NCBI GenBank assembly: GCA_035344155.1
Contig: DAORAL010000013.1
Coordinates: 1-64,000, forward strand
Direction of reading: 5' to 3'
Origin: UBA1845 sp002338715
GTDB taxonomy: Bacteria > Planctomycetota > Phycisphaerae > UBA1845
DNA: 64,000 nt
Shown here: positions 8,840 to 16,949 of the stretch, in pieces
How positions within the stretch are numbered: position 1 is the first letter of the stretch
Layout: every line of letters starts with the position of its first letter
Notes under the pieces: generated by a model
Told to the model about the DNA's origin: nothing
The model's database searches: none
What the model saw: only the letters and a program-made list of their open reading frames with translations
Position numbers and translations under genes: made by a program

Positions 8840-9289
8840 TCAGAATGTTTTGTGCGAGTCGAGGAGGATGCAGATGGGCCCGTCGTTGACGCTGGATACG
8901 TCCATGTGCTCGCGGAACCGACCTTTGTGAACGGTTAACCCGAATTGGCTGAGCGCGTCACAGAACGATTCGTATAGCTCGCGGGCGAGGTCGGGCGAAG
9001 CGGCTTCGACGAATGACGGTCGCCGACCTTTGCGGGCGTCGCCCTGGGTGGTGAAGGCGCTGACGACCAGGACATCGCCACCGGATTCGGCGACATCGCG
9101 ATTCAGTGCGCCATCGTCATCCGGAAACACGCGCAGGTGGCGGACCTTTTTCGCAAGGAACTCGATGTCGGCGGACGTGTCTGATTTTGAAACGCCAAGG
9201 TAGACCAGAAGCCCGCCGCCCATGGATGAGACCGTCTCATCATCCACGACCACACTCGCTTCATGCACGCGTTGAACAACGGCTCGCAT
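8840..9289 (-). CDS. dtd: D-aminoacyl-tRNA deacylase
   Basis: 149 aa, the usual DTD length. It hydrolyses D-aminoacyl-tRNA (and Gly-tRNA-Ala) so that D-residues do not enter translation. It begins MRAVVQRVHEASVVVDDE, and the second motif reads SAFTTQGDARKGRRP, where most homologues have SQFTL. The Gly-cisPro motif is near the end in VNDGPICILLDS. The ATG start matches the family N-terminus exactly. It lies 55 nt downstream of the WYL regulator on the same strand. Confidence 0.95.
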   Translation of the reverse strand: MRAVVQRVHEASVVVDDETVSSMGGGLLVYLGVSKSDTSADIEFLAKKVRHLRVFPDDDGALNRDVAESGGDVLVVSAFTTQGDARKGRRPSFVEAASPDLARELYESFCDALSQFGLTVHKGRFREHMDVSSVNDGPICILLDSHKTF

Positions 9290-9344
9290 TGATAGAGATC
9301 CTTTGAAACAGTTATCCGGAAGTCGCGCTCATTGACGATTCAAA

Positions 9345-10307
9345 TCACCCGTCGACGTTGGTGGTATCATCGTACCCCGCGACCAGCGATCGGGCGCGTT
9401 TGACAATCAGGTCGCGAAGTTCGGGCGGTTCAAGCACCAGCGCCTGATCGCCGTATCCCATGATCCACCACGAAATCTCACCCAGGCCATCGACATCGAC
9501 TTCAAACAAAAGCGATCCGTCGGCATCGCGCTGCACCCGCTGCGATCGATGCCACAGCACCTCCTCGACATTACCCGCAACCTTTGGCGTAAAGCGAATC
9601 ACCACATGGTAACGCCGATCACCGCGAATCATCTGCCACGCGCAACCGAAATAATTCTCCAGCGAAAAATCGGGGTCGGGCTCGAACAACTGTTCGCCGA
9701 GGGTCAGTTGTTCGATGCGTTCGAGCTTGTATGTTCGTGTTGCCCCCTCTTTTTCGCTGAACCCGATCATATACCAGCCGCGGTTCATGAAAATCCGTTT
9801 GTACGGGTGGATCACGTCTTCAATCACGCAGCCGTCATAGAACGAATCGTAGCGCATCAGAACCTTACGCGACTCAACCAGCGCTTTCATCAACGTCGCA
9901 TTCACGTCATCGATCCCATCAACGTCAGACGTCGGCCAAAACCTGACGTGGATGTTTTGAAGAATCGCGCCGCAATGGGAACGAATCCGCCCGGGTATCG
10001 CGGCTTCTATCTTTTGTGCGGCTTCGAGCGCCTGGCGATACTCGGGATGAAACTTACGCGTGCTCACACGCCGGGTCAGCAGCATCAGCGCCAACGCCTC
10101 GCCCACGGTCAGATTAATGGGAGGCAGGAAATAATCTTTGTTGATCTGGTACTGCTTGGATTTTTTGTCGTATTGAAATGGAATGCCGGCAGCTTCCAGC
10201 ATCTTCAGATCGCGAAACAGCGTGCGGCGTGAAACGGTCAGCCCGTCCGCCAACCCGTCGGCATCGTAACGTCGCCCGGATTGCAGCATTTGCAGCAGTT
10301 TGATCAA
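9345..10307 (-). CDS. HTH-WYL domain transcriptional regulator (YafY/DeoR-like)
   Basis: About 320 aa from a TTG at 10307. The N-terminal winged helix (residues 1-55) contains VSRRTLFRDLKML. The C-terminal WYL domain (about 130-310) contains YKRIFMNRGWYMIGF and a WCX-like tail that ends in DQALVLEPPELRDLI. WYL proteins bind small ligands or nucleic acid and regulate nearby or DNA-damage genes. Homologues usually begin a few residues earlier (R-L-x-x-L-L-Q-x-L), and the frame continues upstream as SITRTHRLIKLL to the preceding stop with no ATG/GTG. An ATC at 10355, eight nt after AAGGAGGGG, is a possible non-canonical start. Confidence 0.8.
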   Translation of the reverse strand: MIKLLQMLQSGRRYDADGLADGLTVSRRTLFRDLKMLEAAGIPFQYDKKSKQYQINKDYFLPPINLTVGEALALMLLTRRVSTRKFHPEYRQALEAAQKIEAAIPGRIRSHCGAILQNIHVRFWPTSDVDGIDDVNATLMKALVESRKVLMRYDSFYDGCVIEDVIHPYKRIFMNRGWYMIGFSEKEGATRTYKLERIEQLTLGEQLFEPDPDFSLENYFGCAWQMIRGDRRYHVVIRFTPKVAGNVEEVLWHRSQRVQRDADGSLLFEVDVDGLGEISWWIMGYGDQALVLEPPELRDLIVKRARSLVAGYDDTTNVDG

Positions 10308-10373
10308 TCGGTGGGTGCGGGTAATGCTGTCCGGTTTGTCGGATTGCGATGCGATTCCTCGCCCCTCCTTCCA

Positions 10374-11387
10374 TCACGTCTCGATCTCACTGAAGACCGA
10401 CAGGCGAATCACCAGAAACGCACAAAGACTCAGCGAAGCCACGCCAGCCAACACGCCAAGGGGCGCGTGTTTCCAGCGCCGAGCCAACATGATCAACGTC
10501 AGAATCAAAAACAAATGCCCGATCACACCGAACCCGATCCGCAGAAACGTCGCGTCGTGTCCGCCGATAAGCCTCAACCGGGGCCAACCCGACATCATCC
10601 CTGCGGCGACCAAACTGATCACCGCCAGCGCCACGATGATCCGCGGCAATCGACTTCGCATGCGACCGGCTGTCGTCCAGGCAACACCGTTGTCCAACTG
10701 TTGATGCCAGACACCATAAAGCCAGATCCAAACCCACATCATCACCGTCAGACCGATGATGATCGTGTTGAATCTCGCCGGGAAGCGCGCCTCCAGCGCG
10801 ATCGGTTCAAACGGCAGCACCGTCAAGAACAGCGTCGCCACGCCAACCGAAAGCAACCCAAGCCCAATGTCAGCCAACCCGATCCGCCAGCGACGTGTCA
10901 CCAATCGCAGCAACGATATACCCGTCACAATCGACGACACGCCCAGGATCAGCGACACCATCCGCTCACTCGCCCAATGGCACTTGAGCACCATCGACAG
11001 TTGCGCAAAAACCGCGATCAAGAGCATCAAGCCAAGCGACGTGCAGCTGTCATCCAATCCGACCCATTCCATCGAATGGTCGCCGATTTTGTGCGGTGTT
11101 TGTCGCAACTCGCGCCACGCACGCTGATGTTCAATGAATCCTTCAGCCGCAATGAATGCGGTCAGGATCAAACCAATCGCAACGATCCAAATGGTCAGCG
11201 GTCCGACCAGGTCGCCGGGCGCAGCAGCCGTCAAATCAGCCGCGCCCCATATCCAACCCGATGCGGCGAAGACCGCAGCCCAAAGCAGCGCACAGGCCGC
11301 CGCCGAACTCGACCGGAACCACGCGACCACACCGAATATCAATGCAAGGATAGCAGCGCCGAGAAGTGAGTATCCGACAAGAGTCAT
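10374..11387 (-). CDS. Polytopic membrane protein, function unknown
   Basis: About 337 aa from ATG 11387, or 360 aa if the TTG at 11456 is used, which overlaps the upstream stop in a TTGA arrangement. Roughly nine hydrophobic helices are spread along the whole length, with a loop around residues 100-130 containing HSMEWVGLDDSC. No transporter or enzyme motif was recognised. It sits between the TIM-barrel isomerase and the WYL regulator on one strand, and its TGA stop is immediately followed by the regulator's AAGGAGG, so they are probably one operon. Confidence 0.6.
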   Translation of the reverse strand: MTLVGYSLLGAAILALIFGVVAWFRSSSAAACALLWAAVFAASGWIWGAADLTAAAPGDLVGPLTIWIVAIGLILTAFIAAEGFIEHQRAWRELRQTPHKIGDHSMEWVGLDDSCTSLGLMLLIAVFAQLSMVLKCHWASERMVSLILGVSSIVTGISLLRLVTRRWRIGLADIGLGLLSVGVATLFLTVLPFEPIALEARFPARFNTIIIGLTVMMWVWIWLYGVWHQQLDNGVAWTTAGRMRSRLPRIIVALAVISLVAAGMMSGWPRLRLIGGHDATFLRIGFGVIGHLFLILTLIMLARRWKHAPLGVLAGVASLSLCAFLVIRLSVFSEIET

Positions 11388-11452
11388 GTCCAAAGACACC
11401 GGCACCGTTGAAACAAGAACGTATGAAACCAAACAGGTCGGCAGCAGGTGAA

Positions 11453-12544
11453 TCAACCGCCCTTCGCGGCTTTTGCTGCGCGAACCTTCTTGACCGCTTC
11501 TGCGACAAGTGCAGCAATTCGCGGGTCAGCGCCCTTGGCGACGCGCGGCTTGTCGTCGGCGACGGCTGTCGCGGTTCCGCCTGATTCACCATCACCTTCA
11601 GCGACAGCTTCAGCCGCCTGTCCTTTTGCGACTTTTCGTTCGACGTAGGCGGCGCCGGCAGGGAAGTTCGCTGCGTTTTTGTCTTTCTTATACGCGGTCA
11701 ATTCCGGTTCAACGAGTTTGATGCGATCGATCAAACGTTTCAGCGCCGCGGGCAGTGCGTCGTCAGCGGACGGAAGTTCGGGGACGTGCGCCTTGGGCCA
11801 ATCAAGCATGTAGTACCCGTTAAAGAGTACGCCTTTAAGAAGATCGGTGGCGTAAGCATAGTCGACGCTGCCTTCACCGACCGGGCGGTAACCTTCAAAC
11901 GCGCCAGTGTCCGAAGTGAACGCCGCATCGTTGGCCATCACCATCTTGATGCGCGCTCCCAATCGCGGGATCGCCACGGAGCTGTTTTCCTTCACCGCAA
12001 GACCCAGCACCGGATCCCATGCTGCCCGCATACCGGGATGCGACACGCCGTCAACCACAAACCACACGTCGCGACTGCTCGGAAAGTCTGGCGTGTTACA
12101 AGCGAGAAGCGTCACGCCATGTCGCGCCGCGATCCGCGCCAGTTCGCAAAGCGGTGGAATCTGCCGGGCCAATGTCGCGTCGGCCAACTCGCGGCCCACG
12201 CGCTTCCCAATCGGTACACGCACAAACGGGCAGCCAAGCTTTTCGGCCAACGCGATGTTTTCGAGCGTTCGATCGAAGCTACGCTTTTGAACGTTCTTCT
12301 GCTTGGCTTCGAGCGAGTACTTGCTGGCGATGCAGACGATCTCGACACTCGCGTCTTCAAAAAGCTTCTTGACCGCGTCGGTGTCTTTGTCCTGCTGGAG
12401 GTCTTCGGCATCGGGTAAGTGAATTTCATCACGCACCGTGCCGAGTTCGACGCCATAGAAGCCATACTCGTTGGCTTTGGTGGCAATGTCGTGAATATCC
12501 CACTCGGGGCAAACCGAACTGCTGAATCCGACTTTGATCGCCAT
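11453..12544 (-). CDS. Sugar phosphate isomerase/epimerase-like TIM-barrel protein
   Basis: About 363 aa. Residues 1-270 follow the xylose isomerase-like / AP endonuclease 2 TIM-barrel pattern: IKVGFSSSVCPEWDI, YGFYGVELG, LGCPFVRVPIG, MRAAWDPVLG and GEGSVDY. The last 90 residues are an Ala/Lys-rich, probably disordered tail not typical of the family. These enzymes act on sugars or sugar acids; no substrate is visible. ATG 12544 starts MAIKVGFSS, fitting the first barrel strand better than an ATG six codons earlier. It is the first gene of the minus-strand run and diverges from the acyl-CoA dehydrogenase-like gene. Confidence 0.75.
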   Translation of the reverse strand: MAIKVGFSSSVCPEWDIHDIATKANEYGFYGVELGTVRDEIHLPDAEDLQQDKDTDAVKKLFEDASVEIVCIASKYSLEAKQKNVQKRSFDRTLENIALAEKLGCPFVRVPIGKRVGRELADATLARQIPPLCELARIAARHGVTLLACNTPDFPSSRDVWFVVDGVSHPGMRAAWDPVLGLAVKENSSVAIPRLGARIKMVMANDAAFTSDTGAFEGYRPVGEGSVDYAYATDLLKGVLFNGYYMLDWPKAHVPELPSADDALPAALKRLIDRIKLVEPELTAYKKDKNAANFPAGAAYVERKVAKGQAAEAVAEGDGESGGTATAVADDKPRVAKGADPRIAALVAEAVKKVRAAKAAKGG

Positions 12545-12725
12545 GACCGATGACGCTCCCAAGATCGCCGCGCCGCGTCCTGATGGACCCGACCGCCAGC
12601 GTGTGAATCAATTCAATGGATGATGCTGCAATCTGACAGATCGGTAAGCCTAACACAGCGTGGCAGGCAGTCAATCGCTTTCATCCTCTTGATATATCGG
12701 GCGTGGTCAGCATTCAAATAAACCC

Positions 12726-12731
12726 TACAAT
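12726..12731 (+). promoter_or_regulatory. TACAAT -10 element placed for a leaderless transcript
   Basis: TACAAT ends six nt before the ATG at 12738, so the predicted transcription start coincides with the start codon. No Shine-Dalgarno is present. No clear -35 is seen at 16-18 nt. The same spacing occurs at 47657. Confidence 0.45.
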
Positions 12732-12737
12732 CAAGGC

Positions 12738-13835
12738 ATGAGCAACGTCACCGCACAGGATTTGGCCCAGTTGTCCGACGCCATCGCCGAGTTGGGCATG
12801 ACCTACGATCAGACCGGCGAGTGGCCCCAGGGTTCGATCGATCTGATGGCCAATCTGGGAGGTTGGCGGTGGAACGTACCGGCTCAGTTCGGCGGCGATC
12901 CCGTCAGCCACACCGAACTCCTCAAACGCTATGCCGCCCTGGCGGCTGGCTGCATGAGCACCGCCCTCATCAGCACCCAACGCGACGGCGCGATCGAACT
13001 CATCGTCGGAAGCGAAAACGAAGTCCCTAAGAATCGCTGGTTGCCCCAATGTGCAGCCGGTGAAATCTACACCACCGTCGGCATCGCCCAATTGACGACC
13101 TCCAAACGCGGCGGCGGCAATCTGATGACAGCCACGGTCGACGGCGACGGATACCGCCTCAGCGGCATGATGCCCTGGGCGACCGGAGCCTCAAAAGCCG
13201 CCATCATCGTCACCGGGGCTGTCCTGCAGGACGGCAGCCAGATTCTCGCGTGCATCCCCACGAACCGTGCAGGGATCACCATCGCACCGTGCGACCCGCT
13301 GATCACCCTCAACGCATCGCATACGAGTTGCGTCCACTGCGCCGACTTTCGCGTCGAACCCGACGAAATCCTTCGCGGCCCTTGCGAGCGCGTTCTGGCC
13401 ATCCGCACGCCGGTCAAGCCGCTGGTGACCAGTTCATGCGGGATCGGGCTTGCGGGCCGGCTTGTTAAATTGATCAAGGACTTGCCGCCGAAATCGCGCG
13501 AGGCGTTTGGCGATGTGGTTGATCCGCTGGTCGAGCAATACGAGACGATAAAAACGATGCTGTTCGACGCAGCAGACCGCGTCAACGATCCAGAATTCGA
13601 GACACCGTCAGCCGAAATCCGCGTTCGGGTCAACGACGTGCTCGTTCGGGCGGCGATGGTGGCGCTGACCCTTTCGAAGGGCAGCGGTTTTCTTTTGGAT
13701 CGCCCCGTTCAACGCCACGTCCGCGAAGCCTTGTTCTTCCTCGTCTGGTCCGCACCTCAGGACGTCCAGACCGGTACGCTCGCGCGGTTGATGGCCCCCC
13801 TGGGCGCAGACACCCCCCTGCCTTCAAAAATCTGA
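12738..13835 (+). CDS. Acyl-CoA dehydrogenase-like flavoprotein
   Basis: 365 aa, close to the family's 380. It has the N-terminal helical part with GWRWNVPAQFGGDPVSHTEL, a middle beta domain with IAQLTTSKRGGGNLMTATVDGDGYRLSGMMPWATG (quoted in part), and a C-terminal helical bundle. This matches the acyl-CoA dehydrogenase / flavin monooxygenase-like fold. The catalytic Glu usually seen near the C-terminus is not obvious, so it may be a divergent member. It is monocistronic or leads into the MazG-like gene 94 nt later. Confidence 0.75.
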   Translation: MSNVTAQDLAQLSDAIAELGMTYDQTGEWPQGSIDLMANLGGWRWNVPAQFGGDPVSHTELLKRYAALAAGCMSTALISTQRDGAIELIVGSENEVPKNRWLPQCAAGEIYTTVGIAQLTTSKRGGGNLMTATVDGDGYRLSGMMPWATGASKAAIIVTGAVLQDGSQILACIPTNRAGITIAPCDPLITLNASHTSCVHCADFRVEPDEILRGPCERVLAIRTPVKPLVTSSCGIGLAGRLVKLIKDLPPKSREAFGDVVDPLVEQYETIKTMLFDAADRVNDPEFETPSAEIRVRVNDVLVRAAMVALTLSKGSGFLLDRPVQRHVREALFFLVWSAPQDVQTGTLARLMAPLGADTPLPSKI

Positions 13836-13929
13836 TATGATGGCGATACCTGCCGACGACGACACGCTATTGAATCGTCAGGTTTGACCCCAATGGTTGA
13901 TAGGTCGGGGGTAAACAAGGAAGGTACAT

Positions 13930-14235
13930 ATGCACATGACACTGAGTTTGAAGGATTTTCAGCAACGCATCGATCGGATGTACAGCGATAAGGATCGCGA
14001 GCGCGGTAGTGCGGCTACTTTTCTTTGGCTTTCAGAGGAAGTCGGCGAGTTGGCCGGCGCGCTTCGCGAAGGAACCCACGAAGAAAAATGCGGAGAGTTC
14101 GCCGACGTGCTCGCGTGGCTGGCCACATTGGCGAATGTCGAAGGCGTCGATCTGACCTACGCGGTCGAAGCCAAGTACGGACGCGGATGCCCTGGTTGCG
14201 GTTTGGAAATCTGCGTCTGCAACGAGAAACCCTAG
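13930..14235 (+). CDS. MazG-like nucleotide pyrophosphohydrolase
   Basis: 101 aa. The metal-binding EExxE motif is in LSEEVGELAGAL and the second acidic pair in EECGEFADVLAWL-like sequence (CGEFADVLAWLA). This is the all-alpha NTP pyrophosphohydrolase fold that hydrolyses (d)NTPs to monophosphates. An unusual Cys-rich C-terminus, CPGCGLEICVC, could bind a metal. AAGGAAGG at 13917-13924 precedes the ATG. It ends 14 nt before the FHA-GAF-SpoIIE gene, so the two are likely co-transcribed. Confidence 0.85.
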   Translation: MHMTLSLKDFQQRIDRMYSDKDRERGSAATFLWLSEEVGELAGALREGTHEEKCGEFADVLAWLATLANVEGVDLTYAVEAKYGRGCPGCGLEICVCNEKP

Positions 14236-14249
14236 GTGCCCATCGCGAC

Positions 14250-15863
14250 ATGGCGGAACTGGTCATCCTCAATTCGTCGGGTCGAACCCGGACCCACCAG
14301 CTCGGCACCGAACCGGTGACCATGGGGCGCGATCCCGGCTGCGACATCCCGCTCGATGATCTCAGCACATCGCGCCGCCATGCCCGCATCCGCTTTGAAG
14401 ACGGTATTTATCACCTTGAGGACCTCGGCAGTAAGAACGGTCTCGTCGTCAACAACATCGATACCCGCAGCGCGATCTTGCGAAGCGGTGATGAAATTCT
14501 CATCGGCACGGTGCGGGCGCTCTTTCGCGAGGACGCCGACAAAGACATCTCCGCCAGCGTCATCATCGCCGAAGACGAACCGCGTCACGAAGCCACGACA
14601 TACATCGGTGACGGCAAGGAACTCGTTCTCTCCCGGCGACGCCTCGAAACGCTATACGAATTAACCGACCGTTTGACGCGATTGCGCGATCGCGACGAAC
14701 TCCTCGAAGACGCCATGGATGTCTGTTGCGAGATGCTGCGCTTTGAGCGCGCTGCGATCGCCGTCAAGCAATCGAAGGGCAACCTCGTCGATTGGCCGGT
14801 GGTGCGCAACCTGCGCGGACGCGAGGGCGAACTCACCGTCAGTCGAACGATCCTGAGTCGTGCCCTCGTGCAGGATGAGCGCGTGATCGTCAACGAAACT
14901 GACCAGGCCATGATCGACCCGACCGTCAGCATGGTTCGCAACAACATTCGTTCGGCGATGTGCGTACCGCTGCTTTCGGGTGAGCGCAACCTCGGCGTCA
15001 TCTATGGCGACCGCGTCACCACCGGGACGACCTACGATCAGGAAGACATCGATTTTCTCGCCGGGATCGCCCGTCTGGTCACGACCGGACTGATCAACGC
15101 CCAGCTCATGGAAGAGCAAAAGCTGAAGCTCCAGCTCGAAAATGAGATGGGGATGGCCCGGCAAATCCAGACCGGATTGTTCCCGGCCAAGCTGCCCGAC
15201 CGCGACGACGTGAAAGTCGGTGCGCTCAATCACCCCGGGTTTCACGTCAGCGGCGATTATTACGACGTCGTGGAGTTCGACGATGGGCGCGTTTTCTTTT
15301 TGATGGCCGACGTGACTGGTGAAGGTGTCGCGGCATCGCTGTTGATGGCCAACCTGCAAGCGGCTGTCCGCGTCACGCTGCCCAACTGCACGACGTGCGG
15401 CGAACTGCTGACGCAGTGGAACGATCTGATCTGCGTCAACACCGACGCATCGCGCTTCATCACCGCGCTCGTCGGCATCATCGACCCAGCCACCCGCAAA
15501 CTCGACCTCGGCGTCGCAGGGCACCACATGCCCCACATCGTCCGCAGCGGGCAGAAGTGCACGAGTCTCGAAGCCGAACCGGAGTATCCGTTGGGCGTGA
15601 TTGAAGACGTGAAATTCGCCAGCACCGAGATCGTGCTGGACCCCGGACCGTGTACGCTGGTGACCTACACCGATGGCATCATCGAAGCGATGAACGAAGC
15701 CACCGACCAATACGGCACCGAGCGAACGATGGCCTTTCTCGAAACGGTCGCCGATCTGCCGCCGCAAAAAATGATCGACAAACTCCGCGCCGACGTGAAA
15801 CGCTTCTGCGGTAATCAACCGCAGGGCGACGACATCACCGTCCTCGCGATTCACCTGCCATAG
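14250..15863 (+). CDS. FHA-GAF-PP2C (SpoIIE-type) phosphatase
   Basis: About 537 aa, cytosolic. An FHA domain (about 5-95) shows MGRDPGCDIPLDD, STSRRHARI and LGSKNGLVVN, the phospho-threonine pocket. A GAF domain (about 140-300) follows. A coiled linker with MARQIQTGLFP leads to a SpoIIE/RsbU PP2C phosphatase (about 330-535) with HVSGDYYDVVEF, MADVTGEGVAASLL and GDDITVLAI, the metal-binding Asp residues. Such proteins dephosphorylate anti-sigma antagonists or related targets in response to signals. The frame is open upstream to 14025, but the FHA domain begins right at the ATG 14250, 14 nt after the MazG-like stop. It is convergent with the DAHP synthase gene. Confidence 0.9.
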   Translation: MAELVILNSSGRTRTHQLGTEPVTMGRDPGCDIPLDDLSTSRRHARIRFEDGIYHLEDLGSKNGLVVNNIDTRSAILRSGDEILIGTVRALFREDADKDISASVIIAEDEPRHEATTYIGDGKELVLSRRRLETLYELTDRLTRLRDRDELLEDAMDVCCEMLRFERAAIAVKQSKGNLVDWPVVRNLRGREGELTVSRTILSRALVQDERVIVNETDQAMIDPTVSMVRNNIRSAMCVPLLSGERNLGVIYGDRVTTGTTYDQEDIDFLAGIARLVTTGLINAQLMEEQKLKLQLENEMGMARQIQTGLFPAKLPDRDDVKVGALNHPGFHVSGDYYDVVEFDDGRVFFLMADVTGEGVAASLLMANLQAAVRVTLPNCTTCGELLTQWNDLICVNTDASRFITALVGIIDPATRKLDLGVAGHHMPHIVRSGQKCTSLEAEPEYPLGVIEDVKFASTEIVLDPGPCTLVTYTDGIIEAMNEATDQYGTERTMAFLETVADLPPQKMIDKLRADVKRFCGNQPQGDDITVLAIHLP

Positions 15864-15873
15864 CGACAAGACC

Positions 15874-16890
15874 CTACGCTTCGCGATCGACGGCTTCTGC
15901 AACCCGCTTCAACTCGTCCATCATCTTCGCGAATGATTCGGTGGTGATTGATTGAGCGCCGTCCGTCATGGCGTGTTCCGGATCGGGATGCACTTCGATC
16001 AGCAGACCGTCCGCCCCCGCCGCCAGCGCGGCTTTGCACATCGACGGCACCATGTAAGCGTGCCCGGTTCCCTGCGACGGATCGATCACGATCGGCAAAT
16101 GCGATTCGTGTTTGACGGCTGGGATGATCCCGAGCGCCAGCGTGTTGCGACAATACTGCTCGTGCGTGCGAATACCGCGTTCGCACAGGATCACATTCTG
16201 GTTGCCTTCGTTGATGATGTACTCAGCCGCCAGCAGGAATTCCTTCAGCGACGCACTCCAACCGCGTTTGAGCATCACCGGTTTGCCGGTTTTGCCTGCG
16301 GCTTGGAGCAGGTTGAAGTTGTGCATGTTACGCGTACCGATCTGCAGCACGTCGGCGTATTCGGCGACGAGGTCCATCTGATCGATGCTCATGACCTCGG
16401 TGCAGACAGACAAGCCAGTTTCGTCGCGGGCCTTCGCCAGCAGTTTCAAACCCTCTTCGCCCAGACCCTGGAATTCGTAGGGACTCGTGCGCGGTTTGAA
16501 AGCTCCACCACGCAAACCAACCGCACCGGCTTTCGCGACATCCTTGGCCGTCATGATGATTTGTTTTTCGTTCTCGACACTACACGGCCCCGCGATAACG
16601 CCGAACTTGCGACCGCCGATAGTCTGTCCTCCGCCAATCGGAATCACCGACGGTTCGCTTTTGATTTCGCGACTGGCGACTTTGTATGGCTTTAGAATCG
16701 GAACAATCTCATCAACCATCGGCGCGTTTTCGATGGCCGATGTATCCATCCCACGATCGTCGCCAATCGCCGCAACCACCGTGCGATCTGTTCCCACGAT
16801 GGTGTGGTGCTTGAGGCCATATTGCTTAATCAACTCGACGACGTGGTCAACGTGCTTCTGCTCCACGCCGGGCTTCATGACAACGATCAT
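15874..16890 (-). CDS. aroF: 3-deoxy-7-phosphoheptulonate (DAHP) synthase, class Ibeta
   Basis: About 338 aa. It condenses phosphoenolpyruvate and erythrose 4-phosphate, the first step of the shikimate pathway. The N-terminal 70 residues (MIVVMKPGVEQKHVDHVVEL) form the ferredoxin-like regulatory domain of the Thermotoga-type enzyme. The barrel contains AGPCSVEN, LRGGAFKPRTSPYEFQG, KPVMLKRGWSAS and DPSQGTGHAYMVP. ATG 16890 fits the start of the regulatory domain; an open extension to 16932 adds unrelated residues. It lies 59 nt downstream of serS and may share its promoter. Confidence 0.92.
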   Translation of the reverse strand: MIVVMKPGVEQKHVDHVVELIKQYGLKHHTIVGTDRTVVAAIGDDRGMDTSAIENAPMVDEIVPILKPYKVASREIKSEPSVIPIGGGQTIGGRKFGVIAGPCSVENEKQIIMTAKDVAKAGAVGLRGGAFKPRTSPYEFQGLGEEGLKLLAKARDETGLSVCTEVMSIDQMDLVAEYADVLQIGTRNMHNFNLLQAAGKTGKPVMLKRGWSASLKEFLLAAEYIINEGNQNVILCERGIRTHEQYCRNTLALGIIPAVKHESHLPIVIDPSQGTGHAYMVPSMCKAALAAGADGLLIEVHPDPEHAMTDGAQSITTESFAKMMDELKRVAEAVDREA

Positions 16891-16949
16891 AACAACACTC
16901 CAAATAATGAACGGCTTACAACAATCGACCAAGTAGACACCAAGGCGAG

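Noticed and set aside
10281..11369. Open frame of 362 aa on the plus strand
   Set aside because: Antisense of the membrane protein; composition is His/Arg/Gln-rich as expected for a mirror frame.
14025..14249. Upstream extension of the FHA-GAF-SpoIIE frame
   Set aside because: Overlaps the MazG-like gene, is Arg-rich and the FHA domain begins at the ATG 14250.
14661..15902. Open frame of 413 aa on the minus strand
   Set aside because: Mirror of the FHA-GAF-SpoIIE gene, which has clear domain motifs.
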